DNA from: Prochlorococcus sp. AG-347-J20 | GTDB taxonomy: Bacteria > Cyanobacteriota > Cyanobacteriia > PCC-6307 > Cyanobiaceae | Direction of reading: 5' to 3' | Assembly: GCA_003281485.1 (NCBI GenBank) | Contig: QCBW01000014.1 | Span: 1-38,281, forward strand | DNA: 38,281 nt | Shown here: in pieces, positions 28,197 to 34,550 of the stretch | Numbering within the stretch: position 1 is the first letter of the stretch | Layout of the letters: each line of letters begins with the position of its first letter | The notes under the pieces: generated by a model | Told to the model about the DNA's origin: nothing | Database searches by the model: none | Seen by the model: the letters and a program-made list of their open reading frames with translations, nothing else | Translations under genes and position numbers: made by a program

Positions 28197-28949
28197 TTGA
28201 TAATTAAAAACAATACAAGGAACTTATTAGTTACGCTTCCATTTCTACTTATTTTTCCATTTGTACAAAAACAATGGCTAAATTTATATTTATTCAATAT
28301 TAATGATATTTCCTTTTATTCAATACTTTATTATTTGAGCGGTACGATATGCCCTTCTATGGTATGTTTAAACTCTTTAAAAAACTATTCATATTATAAT
28401 TTCAATAGAGGTAAAGTTTATAATAAAAATACAATTAAAGGTAAAGGATTATTATTCTTAGTATCAATAAACTTGATATTTCTCTCGTACTTAATATCTG
28501 ATTATCTATATATAAATTTTGATCTTATATGTAAGTTATTTCTTGAAGGAATTAATTTACCAAAACAGGATATTATACAATTTAGTTTAACCATATTTTT
28601 AATTTCTATTTTATTGATTTTCAAGAAATCTAGGCTTTTATTTAAAAAATTAATATTGGTAAATTTTATTTTCATTTCTTTTAACCTTTGGTATCTTCAA
28701 ATTAATAATATTAATGTTGATGAACATTTTAATATTTATAGATATTTTGGTTCAAATAACTTAAATTTAATTAATGTTTTTATCCTAATCGGTATAGAAA
28801 TTTCTTATTTCACTTGGTCTTTTTTATCTTATAAAACTAATTTAAGCGATTGGATCGTACTCAAACCAAAAAAAGGGGACATCACCCCCCTTTTAAATAT
28901 GATTATTTTTTATTTTTTTATAATAATCTACTACTCACTACTTACTTAA
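28197..28949 (+). CDS. Multi-helix membrane protein of unknown function
   Basis: A 250-residue protein from TTG 28197, with about six to seven hydrophobic segments: near residues 10-24, 40-58, 82-102, 126-142, 150-168, 188-212 and 232-249. I see no transporter or enzyme signature. Asn-, Tyr- and Ile-rich composition follows the local base bias. The 3' end is odd: a perfect 8-bp terminator-like hairpin lies at codons about 225-233, so the last helix is encoded past it. The start lacks an ATG and a clear Shine-Dalgarno site; the frame is long and the hydrophobic pattern regular, so I take it as real. It converges on the peroxiredoxin gene, 15 bp apart. Confidence 0.65.
   Translation: MIIKNNTRNLLVTLPFLLIFPFVQKQWLNLYLFNINDISFYSILYYLSGTICPSMVCLNSLKNYSYYNFNRGKVYNKNTIKGKGLLFLVSINLIFLSYLISDYLYINFDLICKLFLEGINLPKQDIIQFSLTIFLISILLIFKKSRLLFKKLILVNFIFISFNLWYLQINNINVDEHFNIYRYFGSNNLNLINVFILIGIEISYFTWSFLSYKTNLSDWIVLKPKKGDITPLLNMIIFYFFIIIYYSLLT
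28871..28894. terminator. Bidirectional terminator-like hairpin
   Basis: AAAAGGGG and CCCCTTTT form a perfect 8-bp stem around the 8-base loop ACATCACC, with T-tracts outside the stem on both strands (TTTT at 28891-28894; seven A at 28868-28874 on plus, i.e. T on minus). It lies 70-95 bp downstream of the peroxiredoxin stop in minus direction, a normal place for its intrinsic terminator, and also inside the 3' coding end of the plus-strand membrane-protein gene. Confidence 0.7.
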
Positions 28950-28964
28950 AGGTTTCTAATCCCT

Positions 28965-29549
28965 TTATAGAGCAGAAAAATATTCCTTACTACCTTTGGG
29001 GTCCTCAAGCATTGTTTTCTCCCCGGGAGTCCAGTTTGCTGGACATACTTCATCTGGGTTTGCCGCAACGTATTGATAACCTTGAAGAATCCTTAGTGTT
29101 TCATCAACATTTCTTCCTACAGGAGCCTTGTTAACAGTCGTATGCATTACCACACCTTCTGGATTGATAAGAAATAAACCTCTATCTGCCTCTCCATCAT
29201 CATTAAGAACATTATAGGCCTGGCAAATTTCTCTCTTTAAATCAGAAACTAATGGATAGTTAATATCACCTATGCCACCTTCATTTCTTGGAGTTTGTAT
29301 CCATGCTAAATGACAGTGTTTGCTATCAACTGACACCCCAAGAATTTCAGTATTAAGTGATGAGAAATCTTGATATCTATCACTAAATGCAGTGATTTCA
29401 GTGGGACATACAAATGTAAAGTCTAATGGGTAAAAGAATAAAACAACCCATTTACCTTTTAGACCTGAAAGTGTAATCTCCTTAAACTCCTGATCATATA
29501 CTGCTGTAGCACTAAAATCTGGTGCTTCTTGGCCAACTCTTAAGCTCAT
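28965..29549 (-). CDS. Typical 2-Cys peroxiredoxin
   Basis: A 194-residue thiol peroxidase that reduces H2O2 and alkyl hydroperoxides, normally recycled by thioredoxin. The peroxidatic Cys is C48 in [12 protein letters not shown], with P41 and T45 of the active site; the resolving Cys is C169 in [11 protein letters not shown], giving the typical 2-Cys class. The region [15 protein letters not shown] is the GGLG-like motif associated with overoxidation-sensitive enzymes. Full length for the family. A promoter-like TTGCTA-18-TATAAT precedes it. In cyanobacteria this protein protects photosystems from peroxide. Confidence 0.96.
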   Translation of the reverse strand: MSLRVGQEAPDFSATAVYDQEFKEITLSGLKGKWVVLFFYPLDFTFVCPTEITAFSDRYQDFSSLNTEILGVSVDSKHCHLAWIQTPRNEGGIGDINYPLVSDLKREICQAYNVLNDDGEADRGLFLINPEGVVMHTTVNKAPVGRNVDETLRILQGYQYVAANPDEVCPANWTPGEKTMLEDPKGSKEYFSAL

Positions 29550-29580
29550 GAAAAAATTTGTCCTTATTTAAATTATGTGT

Positions 29581-29593
29581 GGTCTGAAAGACC
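29581..29593 (-). other. Hairpin in the peroxiredoxin leader
   Basis: GGTCT-GAA-AGACC on plus forms a 5-bp stem with a 3-base loop in the presumed 5' leader of the peroxiredoxin message, 32-44 bp before its ATG and just after the likely transcription start. It may stabilise the message or act in regulation. Short and therefore only weakly supported. Confidence 0.4.
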
Positions 29594-29602
29594 GTACTAA
29601 GC

Positions 29603-29632
29603 ATTATAATTTTATTAATAATAAATTAGCAA
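29603..29632 (-). promoter_or_regulatory. Sigma-70-like promoter for the peroxiredoxin gene
   Basis: On the minus strand, TTGCTA (29632-29627) and a perfect TATAAT (29608-29603) are 18 bp apart, placing transcription start near 29596 and giving a leader of roughly 45 bases. The -10 match is exact; the -35 matches four of six. In this AT-rich DNA -10 hits are common, but the spacing and position are right. Confidence 0.55.
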
Positions 29633-29647
29633 GTTTTTTCTATTAAA

Positions 29648-29773
29648 ATGAATTGGCATTATTCCTTTACTAGGAAATTTACGATTTTAAATCATAATAA
29701 ACTTTTAAAAAATCTAAAAAAGGAGTTGATTAAATATCCCATTAACAGGCTTGATAATAAAAATTCAGATTAA
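29648..29773 (+). CDS. Possible 41-residue basic orphan peptide
   Basis: A short frame from ATG 29648 encoding a Lys/Asn-rich basic peptide (start MNWHYSFTRKFTILNHNK, later LLKNLKKELIKYP). No membrane helix or recognised domain. There is no Shine-Dalgarno site. It is listed because neighbouring short frames look genuine and because of the Trp/His content, unlike random AT-rich frames; it may be spurious. Confidence 0.35.
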   Translation: MNWHYSFTRKFTILNHNKLLKNLKKELIKYPINRLDNKNSD

Positions 29774-29851
29774 AAGAAATTTTTTTTTATTTAAGATTCC
29801 TTCAAATTCAACTCTCTATAATAAAATTATCCCTTTTTTGTGTTTTTAATT

Positions 29852-30010
29852 ATGGCTAAATATATTGAAAGGTTAAAGGATAAAATTAAATTAAAAAAGT
29901 TTGATTCTAATCAGCCAATTGGAGCTTGGATTTTCGTTATAATTTTAAATATGGTTGGTTTTGCAGGTTTTTTTTACTTAAAAGTAAATAATATTCAATT
30001 AGGTAAATAA
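29852..30010 (+). CDS. Small single-helix membrane protein
   Basis: A 52-residue protein from ATG 29852. The first 21 residues are basic (AKYIERLKDKIKLKKFDSN) and are followed by QPIGAWIFVIILNMVGFAGFF, a single membrane helix, then a short polar tail. Positive-inside rule puts the N terminus in the cytoplasm. No family recognised. It is convergent with the 73-residue gene, 4 bp apart. The amphipathic-basic then hydrophobic order is like other small membrane peptides in this region. Confidence 0.6.
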   Translation: MAKYIERLKDKIKLKKFDSNQPIGAWIFVIILNMVGFAGFFYLKVNNIQLGK

Positions 30011-30014
30011 GAAC

Positions 30015-30236
30015 TTATTTTATTTCCTTTTTAATCGATCTACAAAAATTTTTAAGTCTTTCATTTCTCGTTAAGTCAGGTAAAGTCCATATTGATTCTG
30101 ATTCGGGTATTGGATCTTTACTCCATTCTCTAAATTCTTCGATTATCGAAGCACTATTCAATTTTGATATAACCTTCTTTCGTTTTTTTAAATATTTTCT
30201 TATTTCTATTAAATTTGCCTCGATATATTCACTCAT
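30015..30236 (-). CDS. Hypothetical 73-residue soluble protein
   Basis: A protein from ATG 30236-30234 (a TTG six bases upstream is also in frame). It is highly charged, begins MSEYIEANLIEIRKYLKKRKKV with a likely helix, then EEFREWSKDPIPESESIWTL and a basic end RNERLKNFCRSIKKEIK. No domain recognised; no membrane helix. It lies between two membrane peptides of the small-protein cluster. The frame uses ordinary codons and a regular charge pattern, so I regard it as real though unassigned. Confidence 0.6.
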   Translation of the reverse strand: MSEYIEANLIEIRKYLKKRKKVISKLNSASIIEEFREWSKDPIPESESIWTLPDLTRNERLKNFCRSIKKEIK

Positions 30237-30300
30237 AACCAATACATAATCTTATATTAATTTATCATCTGAATAGGTCTACTTTGTAAAAAGCATTAAT

Positions 30301-30471
30301 TCAGACGTTTTGTACTGCTTGAAAAAGCCCAAATGAATAACCCCCTATTAAAATCCATCCAAGTACACTAGATATTATTGTTGATCTTCTATTATGTCTC
30401 CTGATAGCTGATTCAATCATCTCATTAACTTCATCTCTGTTAAGGTATTCGTTACTTGAGTTGTTTTTCAT
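30301..30471 (-). CDS. Small protein with C-terminal membrane helix
   Basis: A 56-residue protein from ATG 30471-30469, following a T-rich (A-rich on minus) tract. The N-terminal half is polar with SNEYLNRDEVNEMIESAIRR, then RHNRRS and a hydrophobic stretch TIISSVLGWILIGGYSFGLF (residues 31-50). The layout is a tail-anchored helix with a basic edge on the cytoplasmic side. Family unknown. It lies 65 bp upstream (in transcription) of the 73-residue gene on the same strand, so they may share a transcript. Confidence 0.65.
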   Translation of the reverse strand: MKNNSSNEYLNRDEVNEMIESAIRRHNRRSTIISSVLGWILIGGYSFGLFQAVQNV

Positions 30472-30496
30472 TTTTTTTTTTTTTATTTATAGAATA

Positions 30497-30558
30497 ATCG
30501 AATTTATAAGAAAGTGAGCTTAAGGTTTTTACTTAATAGTTAGAGCTTTAAATTCGAT
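30497..30558. repeat. 10-bp inverted repeat in an intergenic gap
   Basis: ATCGAATTTA (30497-30506) and its exact reverse complement TAAATTCGAT (30549-30558) are separated by 42 bp, in the 204-bp gap between two divergently oriented small genes. It could form a long-loop hairpin RNA or be a paired binding site. The rest of the gap is plain AT-rich sequence with no other signal seen. Confidence 0.4.
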
Positions 30559-30675
30559 GATTTAATAAAATTTTTTTATAATTAGGATTAAATATATTAT
30601 AAAATTTTAAGAGTAATTTTTAAAAACTTAGATAAAATAAATAAATTACATGATCATACTTTTTCTATACAAACA

Positions 30676-30852
30676 ATGAATATTAATGATAAATCTGTTC
30701 TAGAAATGCTGAATAAACTTATTGCAATTGATAGGCTAAATAAAATTCAAATTCTCCAAATGGTGAAATTAGTTTCACTTTCAAATAATATCAATGATTT
30801 AAAAGATAACTTAAAATGGGAAAGTTCTAAATCATTTCATAAAAATACTTAA
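30676..30852 (+). CDS. Hypothetical 58-residue helical protein
   Basis: A short protein from ATG 30676, reading MNINDKSVLEMLNKLIAIDR then LNKIQILQMVKLVSLSNNIND, with heptad-like leucine, isoleucine and methionine spacing suggesting a small coiled coil or helical hairpin. No membrane helix, no recognised domain. The tail is polar (WESSKSFHKNT). Its start follows CAAAC with no ribosome-binding site. Part of the small-protein cluster. Confidence 0.6.
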   Translation: MNINDKSVLEMLNKLIAIDRLNKIQILQMVKLVSLSNNINDLKDNLKWESSKSFHKNT

Positions 30853-30961
30853 TTTATAAATTAAATGAAAGATAAATATTAATACTTGAAGATTAAATAA
30901 GAGATTTAGAATAGTTTTATAAAAAATTTAAGAGTTTTTATAAATATCATATAAAAGTTGT

Positions 30962-31135
30962 TTAATTAAATTTTTGATAATAATTTATCTCATAAGATAG
31001 TTTCTCTTGATTATTGTAAATAAGTGTTGTTTTCTTATCCTTGCTAAATGATTTAAATAATATTGTAGAAGTTATGATAATTATTAATATTATAAGTAAA
31101 TCTCCAACAGTAATACCTCTCTCCTTAAGATTCAT
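30962..31135 (-). CDS. Small single-helix protein with pilin-like N terminus
   Basis: A 57-residue protein from ATG 31135-31133. It begins MNLKERGITVGDLLIILIII, that is, a short basic leader then a Gly-x-Thr-x-Gly segment and a long hydrophobic helix (residues about 8-30), followed by a polar tail with KKTTLIYNNQEKLSYEIN. The leader-plus-helix resembles the N terminus of class III signal peptides of type IV pilin-like proteins, but the expected Phe/Glu at the cleavage site (F+1, E+5) is missing, so I do not call it a pilin. GGAG-like AAGGAG occurs within the early codons only. Confidence 0.65.
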   Translation of the reverse strand: MNLKERGITVGDLLIILIIIITSTILFKSFSKDKKTTLIYNNQEKLSYEINYYQKFN

Positions 31136-31296
31136 GGTAAAAATTATAGTTAATTTAATATAGCCTGTTTTAATTGATAAAAAAATGTTTTTACAAATTT
31201 GCTAAAAAAATATATTAAGTAAATATAAAAATATTATAAAAAAAATAAGACTAAAGGTCGATAAATAATATAAAAAATAATAGTTAATATTTTTTA

Positions 31297-31470
31297 ATGG
31301 ATATTAAAGAAAAAGTTACTAATACTAACATACCCAAATTTTTCTCAAAAGAGATGCTTATTACAAAAAAAACTCTTAACGAAAATCAACTAAGATATAT
31401 CTACCAAAAACAGTTAATCTCAGATTTAGACTATAAGCATAAAGAATGGTCAAAATTTGTTGGAAAATAG
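31297..31470 (+). CDS. Hypothetical 57-residue basic protein
   Basis: A soluble protein from ATG 31297. The sequence reads MDIKEKVTNTNIPKFFSKEM, then a Lys-rich helix-like stretch (ITKKTLNENQLRYIYQKQL) and ends DYKHKEWSKFVGK. No membrane segment or known motif. It is convergent with the following 50-residue gene, 2 bp from it. Evidence is the clean frame and aromatic content. Confidence 0.55.
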   Translation: MDIKEKVTNTNIPKFFSKEMLITKKTLNENQLRYIYQKQLISDLDYKHKEWSKFVGK

Positions 31471-31472
31471 GT

Positions 31473-31625
31473 TTAAAAACTTTCATTAATTATATTTAAA
31501 AGTCTGTTTCTTTTATTTATGTTTTTATCTTCCCAACCATTCGTTACTTCATCATTTATGATGGGCTTCGCCTCATAAGCCATATACCAAAGAATAAATC
31601 CTACAGGCAAAATTAAAATATACAT
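31473..31625 (-). CDS. Small N-terminally anchored membrane protein
   Basis: A 50-residue protein from ATG 31625-31623. It starts MYILILPVGFILWYMAYEAK, a membrane helix right at the N terminus, followed by a polar tail with an Asn/Arg-rich end (KNINKRNRLLNIINESF). A signal anchor rather than a cleaved peptide is likely because no small-residue cleavage site follows. It is divergent from the ribbon-helix-helix-like regulator; the 75 bp between them carry the repeats described separately. Confidence 0.6.
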   Translation of the reverse strand: MYILILPVGFILWYMAYEAKPIINDEVTNGWEDKNINKRNRLLNIINESF

Positions 31626-31659
31626 AAAAATTTAGTTGACTTAATTCAAATATAGTGCA

Positions 31660-31687
31660 ACACTTGTAATGCGCAAGTGTGACACTT
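31660..31687. promoter_or_regulatory. Operator-like inverted repeats before the regulator gene
   Basis: The sequence has three half-sites: ACACTT (31660-31665), AAGTGT (31675-31680) and ACACTT (31682-31687). The first two form an inverted repeat with a 9-bp spacer; the last two form one with a 1-bp spacer. They lie 13-41 bp before the regulator ATG at 31701, in the gap shared with a divergent gene. A 10-bp piece, AGTGTGACAC (31676-31685), recurs inverted just after the gene. Confidence 0.6.
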
Positions 31688-31700
31688 AAATTTTATTATT

Positions 31701-32066
31701 ATGCCCTCTCAGAGAAAAAGAATTGGGTTTTTACCAAGTGAAGAAGTTCATAAAATTATTGATATCTTATGTAAAGAGAATGAATTTAGCCAGTCAAAAG
31801 TGACAGGTTTATTGGTCGAAGAAGCTTTAAGGTCTAGAGGAGTATTAAGCGACTCTTCAAATAAAAATATAAGTAATAAATCAATCTTTATAAATAATAA
31901 ATTTGAACAAAAACCATTACCAAAAAAAAATACATCAGCTTTTAATAGTGATTTTTTTAAAGTAAATGAAAACACACTCTCTGAGGATCTTAAAATGATG
32001 CATGAATTTATTGAGTTTAAGTACTTTAAGAAGATAATGAAGCAAAACAATAATATTTTAGAATAG
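31701..32066 (+). CDS. Putative ribbon-helix-helix (CopG/Arc-like) DNA-binding regulator
   Basis: A 121-residue protein. The first 48 residues, with RKRIGFLPSEEVHKIIDILC and then SKVTGLLVEEALRSRGVL, look like a ribbon-helix-helix fold: a short beta strand (KRIGFLPS), helix, turn, helix. Residues 50-85 are polar, Asn/Ser/Lys-rich and probably flexible. The C-terminal segment LSEDLKMMHEFIEFKYFKKIM is helical. RHH proteins bind DNA as dimers at inverted repeats, and such repeats occur right before and after this gene, consistent with autoregulation. No toxin gene is recognisable next to it, so an antitoxin role is not supported. Confidence 0.65.
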   Translation: MPSQRKRIGFLPSEEVHKIIDILCKENEFSQSKVTGLLVEEALRSRGVLSDSSNKNISNKSIFINNKFEQKPLPKKNTSAFNSDFFKVNENTLSEDLKMMHEFIEFKYFKKIMKQNNNILE

Positions 32067-32069
32067 AAG

Positions 32070-32079
32070 GTGTCACACT
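32070..32079. repeat. Downstream inverted copy of the operator-like motif
   Basis: GTGTCACACT is the exact reverse complement of AGTGTGACAC at 31676-31685, and begins 4 bp after the regulator stop. Two copies of a 10-mer with 50% G+C in DNA this AT-rich, bracketing one gene in opposite orientation, is unlikely to be chance. Confidence 0.55.
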
Positions 32080-32473
32080 AAATATGCCTTAATGTGTTTT
32101 TGTGATTTAAAAATTAAACATTTATATCTTAAAAATATTTTTTATGGATTTCTAAAAAAGGAATCCTAAAATTAATTGATTTTTTAAAAATCAGCGGACT
32201 AAATCCTCGTGGAGAAATGAACTTTAGCCCGCATTAAAAAAATAGCAATAAAAAAAAATTAATACAATAAACTTATAATTTTATTTTGGTCTAAAATTTG
32301 AATTTTAAAAACCTTGATCTTAAGCGCAGTAACTTAATTAAATTAAGATGCCAGGGTCATATATAGGTATCTTCTTATAATAACTTGGAGCTAATAGAGC
32401 ATTTTAAAGATAATCTGAGGCTTATTTTGCTTGATAATATAGTTAGACAGTATTAATTAAAATTACTAAACAA
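32080..32473. other. Gene-free stretch with two possible RNA structures
   Basis: About 390 bp without a credible frame. It holds the hairpin at 32194-32232 and a weaker one at 32345-32373 (AAGATGCC against GGTATCTT, eight pairs including one G-U, 13-base loop). The rest is AT-rich. The region precedes the thioredoxin-like gene and should include its promoter; a GATAAT-like box near 32433 is a weak candidate. Confidence 0.4.
32194..32232. ncRNA. Candidate structured RNA element
   Basis: GCGGACTAAA (32194-32203) pairs with TTTAGCCCGC (32223-32232) as a 10-bp stem with a single A-C mismatch, and the loop contains a small inner hairpin TCC-TCGT-GGA. The segment is far richer in G+C than its surroundings. 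Read on the minus strand it is followed by a T-rich stretch and could serve as a terminator; on plus it is followed by an A-rich tract. Strand and class are unknown, so this may be a small RNA or an orphan terminator. Confidence 0.4.
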
Positions 32474-32863
32474 ATGAAACGTATATTAATCCCACTAGTT
32501 GCTTTTTTTGCTTTTCCAAATGTTCTGAATGGCTCCCATTTATATATTCAAAAAGAACTTTTAGTTACTTCGGAAAGTACAAAAGAATCTATCGAGTTTG
32601 CAAAGTATCTTAGAGATATTGGTGTAGTTAAGTATTCAGCATATTGGTGTCCTAATTGCTTGAATCAAAGTGAACTTTTTGGTAAGCAAGCTTATAAACA
32701 ACTTAATGTAGTTGAGTGCGCAAAAGATGGCAAAAATAGTCAAACTCAATTATGCATTGATAAAGAAATACAAGGTTTTCCTTCATGGGAAATAAATGGA
32801 AAGATAATTCTTGGTGTAAAAACACTTAAAGAATTATCTGAACTGACCGGGTATAAGAAATAA
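32474..32863 (+). CDS. Exported thioredoxin-like protein (VKOR-partner type)
   Basis: A 129-residue protein with an N-terminal signal peptide (basic MKR, then ILIPLVAFFAFPNVLNGS). The mature part has a thioredoxin-like fold: VVKYSAYWCPNCLNQSELFG with the CPNC redox motif, two further Cys (in VECAKDG and LCIDKEI), and the cis-Pro loop IQGFPSWEINGK. This resembles the thioredoxin-like domain fused to VKOR in cyanobacteria, here as a single-domain exported protein. It probably makes or shuffles disulfides in periplasmic or lumenal proteins with a membrane VKOR encoded elsewhere. Both the fold and the export signal are seen; the partner is inference. Confidence 0.8.
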   Translation: MKRILIPLVAFFAFPNVLNGSHLYIQKELLVTSESTKESIEFAKYLRDIGVVKYSAYWCPNCLNQSELFGKQAYKQLNVVECAKDGKNSQTQLCIDKEIQGFPSWEINGKIILGVKTLKELSELTGYKK

Positions 32864-32887
32864 TAATGAAATAAAACTCTTAATTAA

Positions 32888-33058
32888 TTATATGGAGAAA
32901 TTATTTATTTCTTTTATTAAAGTTAGTTCTTGAACTCCACTCATACATCCTCCTTTGGGGTAGCTAATTACTTTTTTTGAAATAGCACCTATACTTATTG
33001 CAACTAAACTAATAATAAATATGGCTTTAGATCTTTTACTTGTCAGTAAGGATTTCAT
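32888..33058 (-). CDS. Small membrane or exported protein
   Basis: A 56-residue protein from ATG 33058-33056. The basic start MKSLLTSKRSK is followed by a hydrophobic stretch AIFIISLVAISIGAI (residues 12-26) and a tail with YPKGGCMSGVQELTLIKEI, including one Cys. It might be a signal anchor or a small exported peptide. No family recognised. It is convergent with the thioredoxin-like gene, 24 bp apart. An internal AAAGGAGG run precedes an internal ATG (M39), which I take as chance because it would leave only 18 residues. Confidence 0.55.
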   Translation of the reverse strand: MKSLLTSKRSKAIFIISLVAISIGAISKKVISYPKGGCMSGVQELTLIKEINNFSI

Positions 33059-33608
33059 TAATTTCTCTATTTAATTTATAATAAGTATTACATAATTATT
33101 ATGTGGATTTTATTAGAATTAATGAGAATGAGTATATTCTGATTTAATAAACTAGGCGTAGAGAATGGTAATCTATGAATTAAAAATTCAATCAAAACAG
33201 ATATTTCTAAATTTTATATACCAAGTTTTTATATCCCATTTTTGTAAAGCTATTAATATTATTTAAGAATCAAATTAATATTTTATGTAATAAACATTTA
33301 TTTGTTTATGGGATCTAGGGAATTAAACTTAACTCAAGGTATGACTTTAATACTTATAAAGCATTTAAAATAAATAACTAATTATGTTCTAAATCATATT
33401 ATTTATATAACTAACACAATAAATAATATTGGCTATAAAGATTCTGCTTAAAAGAATTAGTTCTTACAAATCTTTTAAATAATTTTTTAGAATTAATAAA
33501 ATTTTTAATTCAAAGAATTTTTTTTCATCTGCTTAGGTGTTGAGTAATTTTAAATAATAAATTCTTTAAATTTACATATAATAAATTTTTAATTAATTTC
33601 AAATATTT
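33059..33608. other. 550-bp gene-free AT-rich region
   Basis: I find no credible frame on either strand; the longest are about 20 codons. Composition is nearly all A and T. A short AAGAA/TTCTT arm pair near 33450 is too weak to call. It separates the small-protein cluster from clpS and the core genes, so it may hold promoters or unrecognised small RNAs. Confidence 0.4.
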
Positions 33609-33896
33609 TCATGTTTTTTGAATTGGAGCCATTGATAATCCTTTTCTGAAAAGTTGTTCATGATATAGTTCTGCCTGCTCAAGATTACCTCTCCATACTT
33701 CAGCAGAACCTAATCTATCAACTTGAATGGTTAAATCCCAAGCCCTTTTTTCAAACATCCCTGGGATAATTATCAGAAGACTATTTGCGACATGTTGAAA
33801 AGTATTAAAACTATCATCAAGAACTATTACCTTTGCCTCTGGATATTTCGCCTTTGACTTCTTTTGATCTTTGACTGTATTTGGTGAATTGAACAT
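33609..33896 (-). CDS. clpS: ClpS adaptor of the Clp protease
   Basis: A 95-residue adaptor that delivers N-degron substrates to ClpC/ClpAP. The core reads VIVLDDSFNTFQHVANSLL (residues 23-41), matching the D-D-x-x-N-T-F-x-x-V family signature, followed by KRAWDLTIQVDRLGSAEVW with the A-x-x-x-x-x-x-x-H/D-x-x-G-x-A pattern. The second part GNLEQAELYHEQLFRKGLS ends the fold. Cyanobacteria carry ClpS1 and ClpS2 forms; this divergent version with Asp-Asp-Ser rather than Asn-Asp could be ClpS2, but I cannot settle it. The N-terminal 20 residues are polar and likely flexible. Confidence 0.9.
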   Translation of the reverse strand: MFNSPNTVKDQKKSKAKYPEAKVIVLDDSFNTFQHVANSLLIIIPGMFEKRAWDLTIQVDRLGSAEVWRGNLEQAELYHEQLFRKGLSMAPIQKT

Positions 33897-33959
33897 AATT
33901 GTTTGTGATATTTTTAACTGTTAAAAAGTTTCCTCTAGTCACTCTTTTGAAAATAAAAA

Positions 33960-34033
<74 letters not shown>

Positions 34034-34062
34034 ATGGAAATATTGTAAGGCATTGTTTGTAC

Positions 34063-34545
34063 TTAATTGCCATTTTGAAAATATATTTGTTTATGAGCCT
34101 CATATATAGCAATTCCACATGCTACAGATAAATTTAGACTCCTAACACCTTTCTGATCAATGTTTTCAGTCTGTAAATTTGGCATAAATATTGATATTAA
34201 AAAGTTGCTTTTTTCGATAATGCTATCTGGCAATCCTGAATCTTCTCTCCCAAAAAGTAAAAGATCATTTTTCTGAAATCTAAAATCCTTCAAATAGATC
34301 CCATTTTTTTTACTAAAAGAAATTATTCTTTTTGTTTTTTTGGAAGCCAAAAAATTATTAAAATTTCCATACTTATTTACAGTAACTAAAGGCCAATAAT
34401 CTAATCCTGCTCTTTTTAAATATTTATCTTCTAATTTAAAACCTAAGGGCTCTATAAGATTTAATGGTACATTAAATGCAGCACATGATCTGGCAATGTT
34501 GCCAGTATTTTGCGGAATTCTGGGTTCAAAAAGAGCGACTTCCAA
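34063..34545 (-). CDS. trmL: tRNA (cytidine/uridine-2'-O-)-methyltransferase TrmL
   Basis: A 160-residue SPOUT methyltransferase that methylates the ribose at the wobble position of tRNA-Leu. The three SPOUT motifs are visible: PRIPQNTGNIARSCAAF (residues 8-24), LLFGREDSGLPDSII (near 91-105) and VRSLNLSVACGIAIYE (near 134-149), forming the knotted SAM-binding site. Length is typical. It ends about 30 bp from the 5' side of the tRNA on the same strand and starts 5 bp after the end of cobU. Confidence 0.94.
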   Translation of the reverse strand: MEVALFEPRIPQNTGNIARSCAAFNVPLNLIEPLGFKLEDKYLKRAGLDYWPLVTVNKYGNFNNFLASKKTKRIISFSKKNGIYLKDFRFQKNDLLLFGREDSGLPDSIIEKSNFLISIFMPNLQTENIDQKGVRSLNLSVACGIAIYEAHKQIYFQNGN

Positions 34546-34550
34546 TTTTA

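Noticed and set aside
28850..29134. Plus-strand frame of 94 codons across the 3' end of the membrane protein and the peroxiredoxin
   Set aside because: It begins inside one gene and runs antisense to a conserved peroxiredoxin; no independent support. Considered as a frameshifted tail of the membrane protein but it shows no helix pattern.
30962..31135. Type IV pilin-like protein
   Set aside because: It has a short basic leader and a long helix, but lacks the cleavage-site Phe and the conserved Glu at position 5 of mature pilins.
31701..32066. Toxin-antitoxin module with the RHH-like protein as antitoxin
   Set aside because: No toxin-like gene is adjacent on either side; the neighbours are an orphan membrane peptide and a gene-free gap.
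33301..33366. Short frame starting ATGGGATCTAGG
   Set aside because: Only 21 codons, no ribosome-binding site and no structure; expected by chance in a 550-bp gap.
29600..33600. CRISPR array, insertion sequence or prophage remnant in the accessory region
   Set aside because: No regularly spaced repeats, transposase, integrase or phage structural motifs were seen; the only repeats are the short motifs reported.
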